Below are positions 36,012 to 46,064 of a stretch of 64,000 nucleotides of DNA, one piece after another; within the stretch, counting starts at the first letter, position 1; each line of letters begins with the position of its first letter. Source of the DNA: Rouxiella sp. WC2420 (GTDB lineage Bacteria > Pseudomonadota > Gammaproteobacteria > Enterobacterales > Enterobacteriaceae); assembly GCF_041200025.1 (NCBI RefSeq), contig NZ_CP165628.1, forward strand, positions 744,001 to 808,000, in the 5' to 3' direction. Under the pieces are notes generated by a model. The model ran no database searches. It saw nothing but the letters and a program-made list of their open reading frames with translations, and was not told where the DNA came from. Made by a program: the position numbers and the translations under genes.

Positions 36012-37983
36012 TGACATGCATTCCCACCGTCCGTCACATGCGGGCGACAGTGTTTCTTTGCGCTCCATGCAGGAGGTTGCCGTGAACGACCGTGATGCCA
36101 GCAAAATGCTGCGCACTTATAACGTTGCCTATTGGGGCAATAACTATTACGACATCAACGAGCTCGGTCACATCAGCGTATGTCCCGATCCGGACGTACC
36201 TTCGGCCCGCGTAGACCTGGCTCAGCTGGTGAAAGACTTGCGCGAGCAGGATGGTCAACGTCTGCCTGCGCTGTTCTGTTTCCCACAAATTTTACAACAC
36301 CGTCTGCGCTCGATTAACGCCGCCTTTAAACGTGCGCGCGAATCTTTCGGCTACGAGGGTGACTATTTTCTGGTTTATCCAATCAAGGTTAACCAGCATC
36401 GCCGCGTGATTGAGTCATTGGTTGAATCCGGTGAACCGCTGGGTCTTGAAGCAGGTTCCAAAGCCGAGCTGATGGCCGTTTTGGCGCACGCGGGCATGAC
36501 TCGTTCGGTGATCGTTTGTAACGGCTATAAAGACCGTGAATACATTCGCCTAGCATTGATCGGCGAAAAGCTCGGTCACAAGGTTTATCTGGTTATTGAA
36601 AAAATGACCGAGATTAAACTGGTGCTCGAAGAAGCCGAACGCCTGAACGTGATCCCGCGCCTTGGCGTGCGTGCGCGTTTGTCTTCGCAAGGTTCTGGCA
36701 AATGGCAGTCCAGCGGTGGCGAGAAATCCAAATTTGGCCTGGCCGCCGCGCAGGTATTGCAACTGGTTGAAATGCTGCGTAAAGCAGATCGTTTAGACAG
36801 CCTGCAGCTGCTGCACTTCCACCTTGGATCTCAGCTGTCGAACATTCGAGATATCTCGACCGGTGTGCGTGAATCGGCGCGTTTCTACGTCGAACTGCAC
36901 AAGCTTGGCGTAAACATTCAGTGTTTCGACGTCGGCGGCGGTTTGGGTGTGGATTACGAAGGAACCCGCTCGCAGTCTGACTGCTCGGTGAACTATGGCC
37001 TGAACGAATATGCCAACAATGTGATCTGGGGGATTGGCGATGCCTGTAATGAACACGGCCTGCCGCATCCAACAGTGATAACCGAGTCTGGTCGTGCTGT
37101 AACGGCACACCACACGGTACTGGTTTCAAATGTTATCGGCGTTGAGCGCAATGAATTTACGCCGCCGATTGCCCCTGCCGAAGATGCGCCGCGTGCGCTG
37201 CTGAGCCTGTGGGATACCTGGAACGAAATGCACGATCCAGAAAACCGTCGTTCGCTGCGTGAGTGGCTGCATGACTGTCAGATGGACCTGCACGACGTTC
37301 ATTCTCAGTACGCGCACGGTATTCTCGATTTGACCCAGCGCGCCTGGGCGGAAGAGATTTACCTGAATATCTGCAACGTGATCCAGCAGCAGCTTGATCC
37401 CAGCAATCGCGCGCACCGCCCAATCATTGATGAGCTACAAGAACGTATGGCCGACAAGCTGTACGTCAACTTCTCGCTGTTCCAGTCGATGCCGGATGCC
37501 TGGGGTATCGATCAGCTGTTCCCGGTGTTGCCGCTGGAAGGCCTCGACAAGCCACCGGTTGGCCGCGCCGTGCTGCTCGACATTACGTGTGACTCAGACG
37601 GTACTATCGATCATTACGTGGACGGCGACGGGGTAGCAACTACCATGCCGATGCCTCCTTATGATCCGGAAAATCCTCCGGCGCTGGGCTTCTTTATGGT
37701 TGGCGCGTATCAGGAAATCCTTGGCAACATGCATAACCTGTTCGGCGACACTGCTGCGGTAGACGTGTTTGTATTCCCTGATGGCAGCATCGAGGTACAG
37801 CAGTCCGACGAGGGCGATACCGTTGCCGATATGCTGGAATATGTGCAGCTTGACCCCAACGTGCTGTTGGCCCGCTTCCGCGATCAGGTTAAAGAAACCG
37901 ATCTTGATGCCGAGCTGCAGGCGCAGTTTATCGAAGAGTTCGAGAGCGGACTGTACGGTTACACCTATTTAGAAGACGAATAA
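36004..37983 (+). CDS. speA: Biosynthetic arginine decarboxylase
   Basis: 659-residue PLP enzyme of the alanine-racemase fold group IV, converting arginine to agmatine. The PLP lysine is in [11 protein letters not shown] (Lys128). [31 protein letters not shown] and the C-terminal active-site part [18 protein letters not shown] (with the conserved Cys-Asp-Ser-Asp) are present. It is followed by speB after 94 bases; agmatine is the SpeB substrate. Translation may be coupled to the small yqgB-like frame that overlaps its start. Confidence 0.98.
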   Translation: MSDDMHSHRPSHAGDSVSLRSMQEVAVNDRDASKMLRTYNVAYWGNNYYDINELGHISVCPDPDVPSARVDLAQLVKDLREQDGQRLPALFCFPQILQHRLRSINAAFKRARESFGYEGDYFLVYPIKVNQHRRVIESLVESGEPLGLEAGSKAELMAVLAHAGMTRSVIVCNGYKDREYIRLALIGEKLGHKVYLVIEKMTEIKLVLEEAERLNVIPRLGVRARLSSQGSGKWQSSGGEKSKFGLAAAQVLQLVEMLRKADRLDSLQLLHFHLGSQLSNIRDISTGVRESARFYVELHKLGVNIQCFDVGGGLGVDYEGTRSQSDCSVNYGLNEYANNVIWGIGDACNEHGLPHPTVITESGRAVTAHHTVLVSNVIGVERNEFTPPIAPAEDAPRALLSLWDTWNEMHDPENRRSLREWLHDCQMDLHDVHSQYAHGILDLTQRAWAEEIYLNICNVIQQQLDPSNRAHRPIIDELQERMADKLYVNFSLFQSMPDAWGIDQLFPVLPLEGLDKPPVGRAVLLDITCDSDGTIDHYVDGDGVATTMPMPPYDPENPPALGFFMVGAYQEILGNMHNLFGDTAAVDVFVFPDGSIEVQQSDEGDTVADMLEYVQLDPNVLLARFRDQVKETDLDAELQAQFIEEFESGLYGYTYLEDE

Positions 37984-38030
37984 GTCTGTTCGATAGACTA
38001 TTCGCTGGATTAGACAATACAGAACTATAG

Positions 38031-38060
38031 CCTCGCCGAGTCAGTGCTCGGGCGAGGTTT
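38031..38060 (+). terminator. Hairpin between speA and speB (attenuator-like)
   Basis: CCTCGCCGAG (38031-38040) pairs with CTCGGGCGAGG (38047-38057), with one bulged G, followed by only three T. A weak terminator or processing hairpin that could lower speB relative to speA. Confidence 0.45.
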
Positions 38061-38077
38061 CTATAAAAGGATAAGTG

Positions 38078-39004
38078 ATGAGTACTTTGGGGCACAAGTT
38101 TGATAATTCGCTGGTTTCCAACGCTTTTGGGTTCCTGCGTTTCCCGGTGAATTTCGAGCCTTACGATAGCGATGCCGAGTGGGTAATTACCGGTATTCCT
38201 TTCGATATGGCGACTTCAGGCCGTTCTGGTTCGCGTCTTGGCCCGGCGGCTATCCGCCAGGTGTCAGTGAATCTGGCGTGGGAAGGCAAGCGCTGGCCGT
38301 GGGATTTCGACCTGCGCGAGCGTCTGAACGTAGTGGACTGCGGTGATGTGGTGTACGAATTCGGCGACGCACAAACTCTGGTCGATAACCTGGAAGAGCA
38401 CGCGGACAAACTGCTGGCGGCTGGCAAGCGCATGCTGTCGTTCGGCGGTGACCACTTTGTCACTCTGCCACTGCTGCGCGCTCACCATCGCAAGTTCGGC
38501 AAGATGGCGCTGGTTCACTTTGATGCCCACACCGATACCTATTCCAACGGCAGCAAATTCGACCACGGCACCATGTTCTATCATGCACCGAAAGAAGGGC
38601 TGATTTCCGCTGAAAACTCGGTACAAATTGGTATCCGCACTGAGTTTGATAAAGATCTCGGCTTCACCGTGCTGGATGCTGCTCAGGTTAATGATCGCAC
38701 CGTTGACGATATTCTTGCACAGGTTAAGCAAATCGTTGGCGATCTGCCGGTGTATCTGAGCTTTGATATTGACTGTCTGGACCCGGCTCACGCGCCTGGC
38801 ACCGGCACTCCGGTTATCGGCGGCCTGACCTCCGATCGCGCCCTGAAACTGGTTCGCGGTCTGAAAAATCTGGACCTCGATATTGTCGGTATGGACATCG
38901 TGGAAGTTGCTCCGGCTTACGATCAGTCAGACATCACGGCATTGGCAGCGGCAACGCTGGCTCTTGAAATGCTGCACGTGCAGGCAGACAAGAAAGGCGC
39001 TTAA
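38078..39004 (+). CDS. speB: Agmatinase (agmatine ureohydrolase)
   Basis: 308-residue manganese enzyme of the ureohydrolase family, splitting agmatine into putrescine and urea. Metal-ligand motifs are [22 protein letters not shown] and [22 protein letters not shown]. The ATG at 38078 has AGGA six bases upstream and matches E. coli SpeB ([19 protein letters not shown]). Together with speA it forms the agmatine route to putrescine, parallel to SpeC. A strong terminator follows. Confidence 0.98.
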   Translation: MSTLGHKFDNSLVSNAFGFLRFPVNFEPYDSDAEWVITGIPFDMATSGRSGSRLGPAAIRQVSVNLAWEGKRWPWDFDLRERLNVVDCGDVVYEFGDAQTLVDNLEEHADKLLAAGKRMLSFGGDHFVTLPLLRAHHRKFGKMALVHFDAHTDTYSNGSKFDHGTMFYHAPKEGLISAENSVQIGIRTEFDKDLGFTVLDAAQVNDRTVDDILAQVKQIVGDLPVYLSFDIDCLDPAHAPGTGTPVIGGLTSDRALKLVRGLKNLDLDIVGMDIVEVAPAYDQSDITALAAATLALEMLHVQADKKGA

Positions 39005-39035
39005 GCGTCCTTGTTTTCAATATCACGTTTGTGAG

Positions 39036-39058
39036 ACCCGGCAATGCCGGGTTTTTTT
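39036..39058 (+). terminator. Terminator of speA-speB
   Basis: ACCCGGC (39036-39042), loop AAT, GCCGGGT (39046-39052), then seven T. Confidence 0.95.
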
Positions 39059-39329
39059 GTTTGTTAATTCGGCAACTTGGCAGTGAAATGCTGAAAACGG
39101 CGGCAAAAATTTTTATGGAAACGTTGCCAAAACAACATCTCCTTATAAGCTGTGTGCCGCGATTGGTTTTTGTCGGCGCTGGCGATATAGTTGGCAAGAC
39201 TAAAAACTCTATACCCCCAGCGCTCGCTTCCTGAAGTGTGTTCCTGCCGTAATAGAGATTGCTGTTTTAATCCGTAGTTTGAGAAAATGATTTTTTCGAC
39301 TGCTTTTTTAATCCGACCTGGAGTAGAAC
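39059..39329. other. tktA upstream region
   Basis: With the preceding terminator this makes a 325-base gene-free stretch. It must hold the tktA promoter. A GGAGTAGAAC ribosome-binding site precedes the start codon. No operator is recognised. Confidence 0.5.
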
Positions 39330-41324
39330 ATGTCCTCTCGTAAAGAGCTTGCGAACGCTATCCGCGCACTCAGCATGGACGCCGTGCAGAAAGCAAATTC
39401 CGGCCACCCCGGTGCCCCAATGGGCATGGCCGACATCGCCGAAGTCCTGTGGCGCGATTATATGAACCACAACCCGACCAACCCGCACTGGGCTGACCGC
39501 GACCGCTTCGTGCTGTCAAACGGTCACGGCTCGATGCTGATTTACAGCCTGCTGCACCTCACCGGCTACGATTTGCCAATCACCGAGCTGGAAAACTTCC
39601 GTCAGCTGCACTCAAAAACTCCGGGTCACCCGGAGTACGGCTACACCGCTGGCGTTGAAACCACCACCGGCCCGCTGGGTCAGGGGATCGCCAACGCCGT
39701 CGGCTTCGCGATTGCCGAACGCACGCTGGCCGCGCAGTTCAACCGCGAAGGTCACGACATCGTTAACCACCACACCTACGCCTTTATGGGCGACGGCTGT
39801 ATGATGGAAGGCATCTCCCACGAGGTTTGCTCGCTGGCCGGTACCATGAAACTCGGCAAATTGACCGCGTTTTATGACGACAACGGCATCTCCATCGACG
39901 GCCACGTAGAAGGCTGGTTCACCGATGACACCGCGGCACGTTTCGAAGCCTACAACTGGCACGTTATCCGCCACGTAGACGGCCACAACCCTGACGCTAT
40001 CAAAGCCGCCATCGAAGAATCCCACAAGGTGACCGACAAGCCGACCCTGATCCTGTGCAAAACGATCATCGGTTTCGGTTCGCCAAACAAGGCCGGTACT
40101 CACGAAGTGCACGGCGCAGCGCTGGGCGCGGACGAAGTGGCCGCAACGCGTAAAGCGATTGGCTGGAACTATCCGCCGTTTGAAATCCCGCAAGATATCT
40201 ACGCGCAGTGGGATGCCAAAGAGGCCGGTAAAGCGAAAGAAGCCGCCTGGAACGACAAGTTCGCGGCCTATGCCAAGGCTCACCCAGAGCTGGCCAAAGA
40301 GTTTGATCGTCGCGTCAACGGCGAGCTGCCGCTGAACTGGGAAACCGAGGCGCAGAAATTCATCGAAGGTTTGCAGGCCAAACCAGCAAACATCGCCAGC
40401 CGTAAAGCGTCGCAAAATACGCTGGAAGCGTTTGGTAAAATCCTGCCGGAATTCCTGGGCGGCTCCGCTGACCTGGCACCGAGCAACCTGACCATGTGGT
40501 CCGGCTCGAAGTCCATCGGCGACGACAATGCCGGTAACTACATTCACTACGGCGTGCGCGAATTCGGCATGACCGCGATAACCAACGGTATCGCGCTGCA
40601 CGGCGGTTTCCTGCCGTATTCCGCAACTTTCCTGATGTTCGTGGAATATGCGCGCAACGCAGTACGCATGGCCGCGCTGATGAAAATCCGCAACGTGTTC
40701 GTGTACACCCACGACTCCATTGGTCTGGGCGAAGACGGCCCGACGCACCAGCCGGTCGAGCAGTTGGCCAGCCTGCGCGTGACCCCGAACATGAGCCTGT
40801 GGCGTCCGGCTGACCAGGTTGAGTCTGCGGTGGCGTGGAAATACGCTATCGAGCGCAACGACGGCCCGACCACGCTTATCTTCTCCCGTCAGAATCTAAC
40901 CCAGCAACCGCGTACCGCCGAGCAGTTGGCCAACGTGGCGCGCGGCGGTTACATTCTTAAAGACTGTGAAGGCACGCCGGAGGTTATTCTGATCGCCACC
41001 GGTTCAGAAGTCGGCATCACCGTAGAAGCCGCCGACAAGCTGGCCGCAGCGGGCACCAAGGTGCGGGTGGTTTCACTGCCATCGACCGACGCCTTCGACA
41101 AGCAGGATGCGGCCTACCGCGAATCCGTGCTGCCGAAAGCGGTTTCCGCACGCGTTGCCGTGGAAGCCGGCATTGCAGACTACTGGTACAAATACGTGGG
41201 TCTGAACGGTGCTATCGTCGGCATGACCACCTTCGGTGAGTCTGCTCCGGCAGAGCTGCTGTTCAAAGAGTTCGGCTTCACCGTGGATAACGTCGTTGCC
41301 AAAGCACAGTCACTGTTGAAGTAA
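39330..41324 (+). CDS. tktA: Transketolase
   Basis: 664-residue thiamine-diphosphate enzyme of the non-oxidative pentose phosphate pathway. It begins [34 protein letters not shown]. The TPP motif is [12 protein letters not shown], the pyrimidine domain follows ([22 protein letters not shown], with the conserved Glu), [19 protein letters not shown] is present, and the C-terminal domain is complete. It links sugar phosphates with erythrose 4-phosphate, the substrate of the next gene product, Epd. Its GC-rich, strongly biased codon use fits high expression. A hairpin terminator follows. Confidence 0.97.
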   Translation: MSSRKELANAIRALSMDAVQKANSGHPGAPMGMADIAEVLWRDYMNHNPTNPHWADRDRFVLSNGHGSMLIYSLLHLTGYDLPITELENFRQLHSKTPGHPEYGYTAGVETTTGPLGQGIANAVGFAIAERTLAAQFNREGHDIVNHHTYAFMGDGCMMEGISHEVCSLAGTMKLGKLTAFYDDNGISIDGHVEGWFTDDTAARFEAYNWHVIRHVDGHNPDAIKAAIEESHKVTDKPTLILCKTIIGFGSPNKAGTHEVHGAALGADEVAATRKAIGWNYPPFEIPQDIYAQWDAKEAGKAKEAAWNDKFAAYAKAHPELAKEFDRRVNGELPLNWETEAQKFIEGLQAKPANIASRKASQNTLEAFGKILPEFLGGSADLAPSNLTMWSGSKSIGDDNAGNYIHYGVREFGMTAITNGIALHGGFLPYSATFLMFVEYARNAVRMAALMKIRNVFVYTHDSIGLGEDGPTHQPVEQLASLRVTPNMSLWRPADQVESAVAWKYAIERNDGPTTLIFSRQNLTQQPRTAEQLANVARGGYILKDCEGTPEVILIATGSEVGITVEAADKLAAAGTKVRVVSLPSTDAFDKQDAAYRESVLPKAVSARVAVEAGIADYWYKYVGLNGAIVGMTTFGESAPAELLFKEFGFTVDNVVAKAQSLLK

Positions 41325-41366
41325 AATCAACTCTCGCCACAGCGCTTTGAACGCGCCGTGGTGATA

Positions 41367-41398
41367 AAAGCCTCGATGAAAATCGGGGCTTTTTTTTG
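41367..41398 (+). terminator. Terminator of tktA
   Basis: AAAGCCTCGAT (41367-41377), loop GAAA, ATCGGGGCTTT (41382-41392, one G-U pair), then a T run. Confidence 0.92.
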
Positions 41399-41783
41399 CC
41401 TGAAAATTGGGTTTTAAATTCGAATAAAAAACCCGTGCCCTGACTTGCATCAATCCCTTTAAATCTCTTTTTTAATAGAATAGCCATCTTGTTAACGGAA
41501 AAAGCGCGTGGGTTGTTGATTTTTTCAGCGAACGCAAAGGGCAGTGCTCCAAATTGCAGCGAAATATTTCCTTTGTCTATAGTTTGGTTTATGCTCAGCT
41601 GAACCGTTTCAGTTGTGGCTATTTTAGTGAACGTCCGATGCTGGTTGTTAACGTGTTCAGATTGGAAGGGGTGTTGAGTTCCGAATTGCATCCAATAAGG
41701 TGCAATGATGATTCACCGCAAAGGCGCACTGCATTACTATAGGGTTATCGTAATTAGGTAACAACCGTGTAACAGGGAGAAGT
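41399..41783. other. Promoter region of the epd-pgk-fbaA operon
   Basis: With the terminator, a 459-base gap without a gene. It contains a Cra-like operator at 41598-41613. An AGGGAGAAGT ribosome-binding site precedes epd. No other signal is recognised. Confidence 0.5.
41598..41613. promoter_or_regulatory. Cra (FruR) operator-like site upstream of epd
   Basis: GCTGAACCGTTTCAGT matches the Cra consensus TGAAWCGWTTCA closely and is nearly palindromic. Cra control of epd-pgk is known in E. coli, so the site is plausible about 180 bases before the epd start. Confidence 0.55.
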
Positions 41784-42800
41784 ATGCCAATACGTATCGC
41801 AATTAATGGCTTTGGTCGCATTGGCCGTAGCGTATTGCGCGCTTTATACGAATCTGGTCGCCGTGCAGAAATCAGCGTCGTGGCAATCAATGAGCTGGCC
41901 AGCCCCGAAGGGATGGCGCACCTGTTGAAGTATGACTCCAGCCATGGCCGCTTCGCCTGGGACGTGCGGCAGGAAGGCGATGTGCTTTCAGTCGGCGATG
42001 ACACCATCCGTTTGCTGCACCAGCCCGATGCCAGCCTGTTACCTTGGGGTGAGCTGAGCATTGACGTGGTGCTCGACTGCACCGGCGTTTTCGGCAGTCG
42101 TGAAGATGGTGAAGCCCAACTTGCCGCCGGAGCAAAGAAGATCCTCTTCGCTCATCCCGGCGGGCACGATTTGGACGCCACCGTAGTTTATGGTGTGAAT
42201 GACCATCTACTCAAACGCGAGCACCGCATCGTCTCCAACGCTTCCTGCACCACCAACTGTATTATTCCGATTATCAAACTTCTGGACGACGCGTTCGACA
42301 TCGAATTTGGCACGGTCACCACCATCCACTCTGCGATGCATGACCAGCCGGTAATCGATGCTTATCATCCGGATTTACGCCGTACACGCGCAGCCAGCCA
42401 GTCAATTATTCCCGTTGATACCAAGCTGTCTGCCGGCATCACACGCATTATGCCGAAGTTCTGTGACCGCTTTGAAGCGATCTCGGTGCGTGTGCCAACC
42501 ATCAACGTAACTGCTATCGATTTAAGCGTTTTTGTTTCCAAAAAAGTAGACGTTGAGCAGGTTAACCAGCTGCTGCAAAAGGCATCGAACGGTGCTTTTC
42601 GTGGTATTGTTGACTATACCGAACTACCATTAGTTTCTACTGATTTTAACCATGACCCGCACAGCGCCATCGTCGATGGCACCCAGACGCGGGTCAGTGG
42701 ACAGCGCCTGATCAAAACTCTGGTCTGGTGCGACAATGAGTGGGGCTTTGCCAATAGGATGTTGGATACCACGTTGGCCATGTCCGCAAGCGGTTTCTAG
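41784..42800 (+). CDS. epd: D-erythrose-4-phosphate dehydrogenase
   Basis: 338-residue GAPDH-like enzyme oxidising erythrose 4-phosphate to 4-phosphoerythronate for pyridoxal phosphate synthesis. The NAD motif is [15 protein letters not shown], and the catalytic cysteine is in [14 protein letters not shown] (Cys155, as in E. coli Epd). The presence of this E4P-type gene directly before pgk distinguishes it from gapA. It is the first gene of epd-pgk-fbaA. Confidence 0.95.
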   Translation: MPIRIAINGFGRIGRSVLRALYESGRRAEISVVAINELASPEGMAHLLKYDSSHGRFAWDVRQEGDVLSVGDDTIRLLHQPDASLLPWGELSIDVVLDCTGVFGSREDGEAQLAAGAKKILFAHPGGHDLDATVVYGVNDHLLKREHRIVSNASCTTNCIIPIIKLLDDAFDIEFGTVTTIHSAMHDQPVIDAYHPDLRRTRAASQSIIPVDTKLSAGITRIMPKFCDRFEAISVRVPTINVTAIDLSVFVSKKVDVEQVNQLLQKASNGAFRGIVDYTELPLVSTDFNHDPHSAIVDGTQTRVSGQRLIKTLVWCDNEWGFANRMLDTTLAMSASGF

Positions 42801-42867
42801 TAAGGCAAATCAGCCACGGCTGGTTACGCCCTCAGCAACTTTAAAAGAATCAACGAGAGGATTCACC

Positions 42868-44031
42868 ATGTCTGTAATTAAGATGAGCAGCCTGGATTTA
42901 GCAGGTAAGCGTGTACTGATCCGTGCGGATCTGAACGTGCCGGTTAAAGACGGTAAAGTGACGTCTGATGCACGTATTCGTGCCTCTTTGCCAACCATCG
43001 AAACGGCCCTGAAGCAGGGTGCGCGCGTGATGGTGACCTCGCATCTGGGTCGTCCTACCGAAGGCGAGTACAACGAAGAGTTTTCGCTGCTGCCGGTTGT
43101 TAACTACCTGAAAGACAAGCTCGGTTCAAAAGTTCGTCTGGCTAAAGATTACCTCGACGGCGTTGATATTGCTGAAGGCGAGTTGGTTGTTCTGGAAAAC
43201 GTTCGCTTTAACAAAGGCGAAAAGAAAGACGACGAAGCGCTGTCTAAAAAATATGCTGCCCTCTGCGACGTTTACGTGATGGACGCTTTCGGCACCGCGC
43301 ACCGCGCACAGGCCTCGACTCACGGCGTGGGCAAGTTTGCTCCAATCGCCTGTGCAGGCCCGCTGCTGTCTGCAGAGCTTGAAGCACTGGGCAAAGCGCT
43401 GGGTAACCCGGCTCGTCCAATGGTTGCAATTGTTGGTGGTTCAAAAGTTTCTACCAAACTGACCGTGCTTGACGCGCTGTCCAAAATTGCTGACCAGCTG
43501 ATCGTCGGTGGTGGTATTGCCAACACCTTCGTGGCCGCTCAGGGTCATAACGTGGGTAAATCACTGTATGAAGCTGACCTGGTAGGCACTGCCAAAAAAT
43601 TGCTGGAAACCTGCGATATTCCGGTTCCAACTGATGTGCGCGTAGCGACCGAATTCTCCGAGACCGCAACCGCAACGCTGAAATCAACCAGCGATATCAA
43701 AGACGAAGAGCAAATTCTGGATATGGGCGACGTGTCTGCACAGCGTCTGGCCGAGATCCTGAAAAACGCCAAAACCATTCTGTGGAATGGCCCGGTTGGC
43801 GTGTTCGAGTTCCCTAACTTCCGTAAAGGAACCGAAATCGTGGCGCACGCCATTGCCGATAGCGACGCATTCTCCATCGCAGGCGGCGGCGACACTCTGG
43901 CAGCAATCGACCTGTTCGGTATTGCTGACAAAATCTCCTACATCTCTACCGGTGGTGGCGCATTCCTCGAGTTCGTTGAAGGAAAAGAGCTGCCAGCCGT
44001 TGTGATGCTGGAAGAGCGTGCTAAAAAGTAA
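42868..44031 (+). CDS. pgk: Phosphoglycerate kinase
   Basis: 387-residue glycolytic kinase. The ATG at 42868 has GAGAGG upstream (42855-42860) and gives the family start [26 protein letters not shown]; the frame also runs back into epd. HLGRPTEG, the hinge, [22 protein letters not shown] and the nucleotide loop [11 protein letters not shown] are present. It lies between epd and fbaA in the usual operon. Confidence 0.98.
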   Translation: MSVIKMSSLDLAGKRVLIRADLNVPVKDGKVTSDARIRASLPTIETALKQGARVMVTSHLGRPTEGEYNEEFSLLPVVNYLKDKLGSKVRLAKDYLDGVDIAEGELVVLENVRFNKGEKKDDEALSKKYAALCDVYVMDAFGTAHRAQASTHGVGKFAPIACAGPLLSAELEALGKALGNPARPMVAIVGGSKVSTKLTVLDALSKIADQLIVGGGIANTFVAAQGHNVGKSLYEADLVGTAKKLLETCDIPVPTDVRVATEFSETATATLKSTSDIKDEEQILDMGDVSAQRLAEILKNAKTILWNGPVGVFEFPNFRKGTEIVAHAIADSDAFSIAGGGDTLAAIDLFGIADKISYISTGGGAFLEFVEGKELPAVVMLEERAKK

Positions 44032-44124
44032 TAATACAGGGCGGATGAGTTTGCTTGTCTGCCCACGCTAATTTTTGTAATCCGATTCAATCCATCTACG
44101 ACCGACGATACAGGACAACGTAAT

Positions 44125-45204
44125 ATGTCTAAAATTTTTGATTTCGTAAAACCTGGTGTTATCACTGGTGATGACGTTCAGAAAGTATTCGCAGTAGCTA
44201 AAGAAAATGCGTTTGCTCTCCCTGCAGTTAACTGCGTAGGCACCGACTCTATCAACGCCGCTCTCGAAGCCGCTGCGAAAGTCAAAGGTCCTATCATTAT
44301 TCAGTTCTCTAACGGCGGCGCTGCATTTATCGCGGGCAAAGGTTTGAAAACTGACGTTCCACAGGGCGGCGCGATTCTGGGCGCTATCTCAGGTGCGCGT
44401 CACGTTCACCTGATGGCTGAACACTATGGCGTGCCGGTTATCCTGCATACTGACCACTGTGCGAAGAAACTGCTGCCTTGGATTGACGGTCTGCTGGACG
44501 AAGGTGAAAAACACTTTAAAGCTACCGGTAAGCCACTGTTCTCATCTCACATGATCGACCTGTCAGAAGAGCCGCTGGAAGAAAACATCGAGATTTGCAG
44601 CAAGTATCTGGCGCGTATGGCCAAGATCGACATGACGCTGGAAATCGAACTGGGTTGCACTGGCGGTGAAGAAGACGGCGTTGATAACAGCCACATGGAC
44701 GCATCTGCGCTGTACACTCAGCCAGAAGACGTTGATTACGCTTACGAAAAACTGAATGCAATCAGCCCACGCTTCACTATCGCGGCTTCATTCGGTAACG
44801 TTCACGGCGTTTACAAGCCAGGTAACGTTAAACTGACCCCAACTATCCTGCGTGATTCTCAGGATTACGTCAGCAAGAAACACAACCTGCCGCACAACTC
44901 CCTGGACTTCGTGTTCCACGGTGGTTCAGGTTCTTCAGCTGCCGAAATCAAAGAATCTATAAGCTACGGTGTTATCAAAATGAACATCGATACTGACACT
45001 CAGTGGGCTAACTGGGACGGTATCCTTCAGTTCTACAAAAAGAACGAAGCTTACCTGCAGGCGCAACTGGGTAACCCGGAAGGCGCAGACAAGCCGAACA
45101 AGAAATTCTACGATCCACGCGTATGGCTGCGTTCTGCACAGTCCTCTATGGTGACTCGTCTGGAACAGGCTTTCGAAGAGCTGAACGACGTTAACACTCT
45201 GTAA
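44125..45204 (+). CDS. fbaA: Class II fructose-bisphosphate aldolase
   Basis: 359-residue zinc-dependent aldolase of glycolysis and gluconeogenesis. Zinc ligands are in HTDHCAKKLLPW, GNVHGVY and FHGGSGSS. Substrate and monovalent-cation motifs are LEIELGCTGGEEDGVDNSH and VIKMNIDTDTQWA. It is the third gene of epd-pgk-fbaA, 93 bases after pgk. The following terminator marks the edge of the backbone; in E. coli mscS comes next, but here 8 kb of accessory genes intervene. Confidence 0.98.
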   Translation: MSKIFDFVKPGVITGDDVQKVFAVAKENAFALPAVNCVGTDSINAALEAAAKVKGPIIIQFSNGGAAFIAGKGLKTDVPQGGAILGAISGARHVHLMAEHYGVPVILHTDHCAKKLLPWIDGLLDEGEKHFKATGKPLFSSHMIDLSEEPLEENIEICSKYLARMAKIDMTLEIELGCTGGEEDGVDNSHMDASALYTQPEDVDYAYEKLNAISPRFTIAASFGNVHGVYKPGNVKLTPTILRDSQDYVSKKHNLPHNSLDFVFHGGSGSSAAEIKESISYGVIKMNIDTDTQWANWDGILQFYKKNEAYLQAQLGNPEGADKPNKKFYDPRVWLRSAQSSMVTRLEQAFEELNDVNTL

Positions 45205-45229
45205 TTGCGCATTTTGGTGCAAACAGACG

Positions 45230-45255
45230 AAAGGGGCCAGGCGGCCCCTTTTTTA
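45230..45255. terminator. Terminator of fbaA, possibly bidirectional
   Basis: AAGGGGCC (45231-45238), loop AGGC, GGCCCCTT (45243-45250), then T. It also stands about 25 bases past the converging pheC stop. Confidence 0.92.
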
Positions 45256-45278
45256 TGTCTGAAATCTGCGGAAACGGA

Positions 45279-46034
45279 TTACATCCAGCCTGCGACAATT
45301 TTCTGATATTCGCCAGTGGCCCGCGCAAGATGTAGCCATTGGTCAACATAAAGCTTCCAGCTGATATCGTCAGTGGGCAGCATGTAAGATTTCTCGCCAT
45401 ACTGCATCGGCTTGTCAGGATTTACCGCACACAGGGACGGGTGCGATTTTTTCTGGTAAAGCGCTTCGGAAGCCTCGGTTATCATCACATCGGCTCTTTT
45501 ATCAACCAGTTGTTGGAAGATGCCTGCATTATCGTGCGACAACGTTAGGTTGCTTTCAGGCAAAAAGGCGTGTGCAAACACCTCATTGGTGCCGCCTGCC
45601 GGTTCAATCAAGCGTACCGTTGGCTTATTAATTTGCGCGAGGGTTTGATATTTTTTCACGTCAGTACAACGTACCAACGGGATTTTTCCATCAACATCCA
45701 TTCTTTCGGCAAAGAACACCTGTTGCTGACGCGCCAGCGTAACTGAAATGCCGCCCATCGCGATATCGCATTTGCCCGCAACCAGGTCCGGTGTCAGCGT
45801 TTTCCAGGTGGATTTCACGAAATTAACTTTCACGCCCAGACTTTTTGCCAATGACTCGGCCATTGATACATCTATACCTTCATAGCTGCCATCAGGTTTT
45901 AGAAACGTGTAAGGCTTGTAATCGCCGGTGGTACAGACGTTTAAGGTGCCTTGTTTCATAACAGTTTGAAGATGTGATTCTGCACTGGCGCTCCCGGCGG
46001 CGACCAGCAATACCCAAGGTAATAACTTTTTCAT
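45279..46034 (-). CDS. pheC: Cyclohexadienyl (arogenate/prephenate) dehydratase, periplasmic
   Basis: 251-residue exported protein: signal peptide MKKLLPWVLLVAAGSASA-E, then a periplasmic solute-binding fold. Local sequence fits PheC of Pseudomonas aeruginosa better than ordinary amino-acid binding proteins: CTTGDYKPYTF, CDIAMGGISVTLARQQQVFF, EPAGGTNEVFAHAFL, AGIFQQLVDKRADVMITEASEA, LCAVNPDKPM and YVDQWLHLA all have direct counterparts there. PheC decarboxylates and dehydrates prephenate to phenylpyruvate or arogenate to phenylalanine in the periplasm. It starts 30 bases after a phenylalanine-type permease gene, so product made outside could be imported. No ABC transporter genes are nearby, which argues against a binding-protein role. 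Confidence 0.82.
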   Translation of the reverse strand: MKKLLPWVLLVAAGSASAESHLQTVMKQGTLNVCTTGDYKPYTFLKPDGSYEGIDVSMAESLAKSLGVKVNFVKSTWKTLTPDLVAGKCDIAMGGISVTLARQQQVFFAERMDVDGKIPLVRCTDVKKYQTLAQINKPTVRLIEPAGGTNEVFAHAFLPESNLTLSHDNAGIFQQLVDKRADVMITEASEALYQKKSHPSLCAVNPDKPMQYGEKSYMLPTDDISWKLYVDQWLHLARATGEYQKIVAGWM

Positions 46035-46064
46035 TTTTAGCCCTGTTTCAAGGTTATTGATTTT

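Noticed and set aside
39612-40748. Long leftward open frame opposite tktA (378 codons)
   Set aside because: Antisense to transketolase; produced by its strong GC-rich codon bias. No ribosome-binding site or recognisable domain.
45279-46034. pheC product as a plain ABC amino-acid binding protein
   Set aside because: The fold is the same, but several PheC-specific segments match and no ABC permease or ATPase gene is adjacent. Kept as the alternative in the PheC entry.
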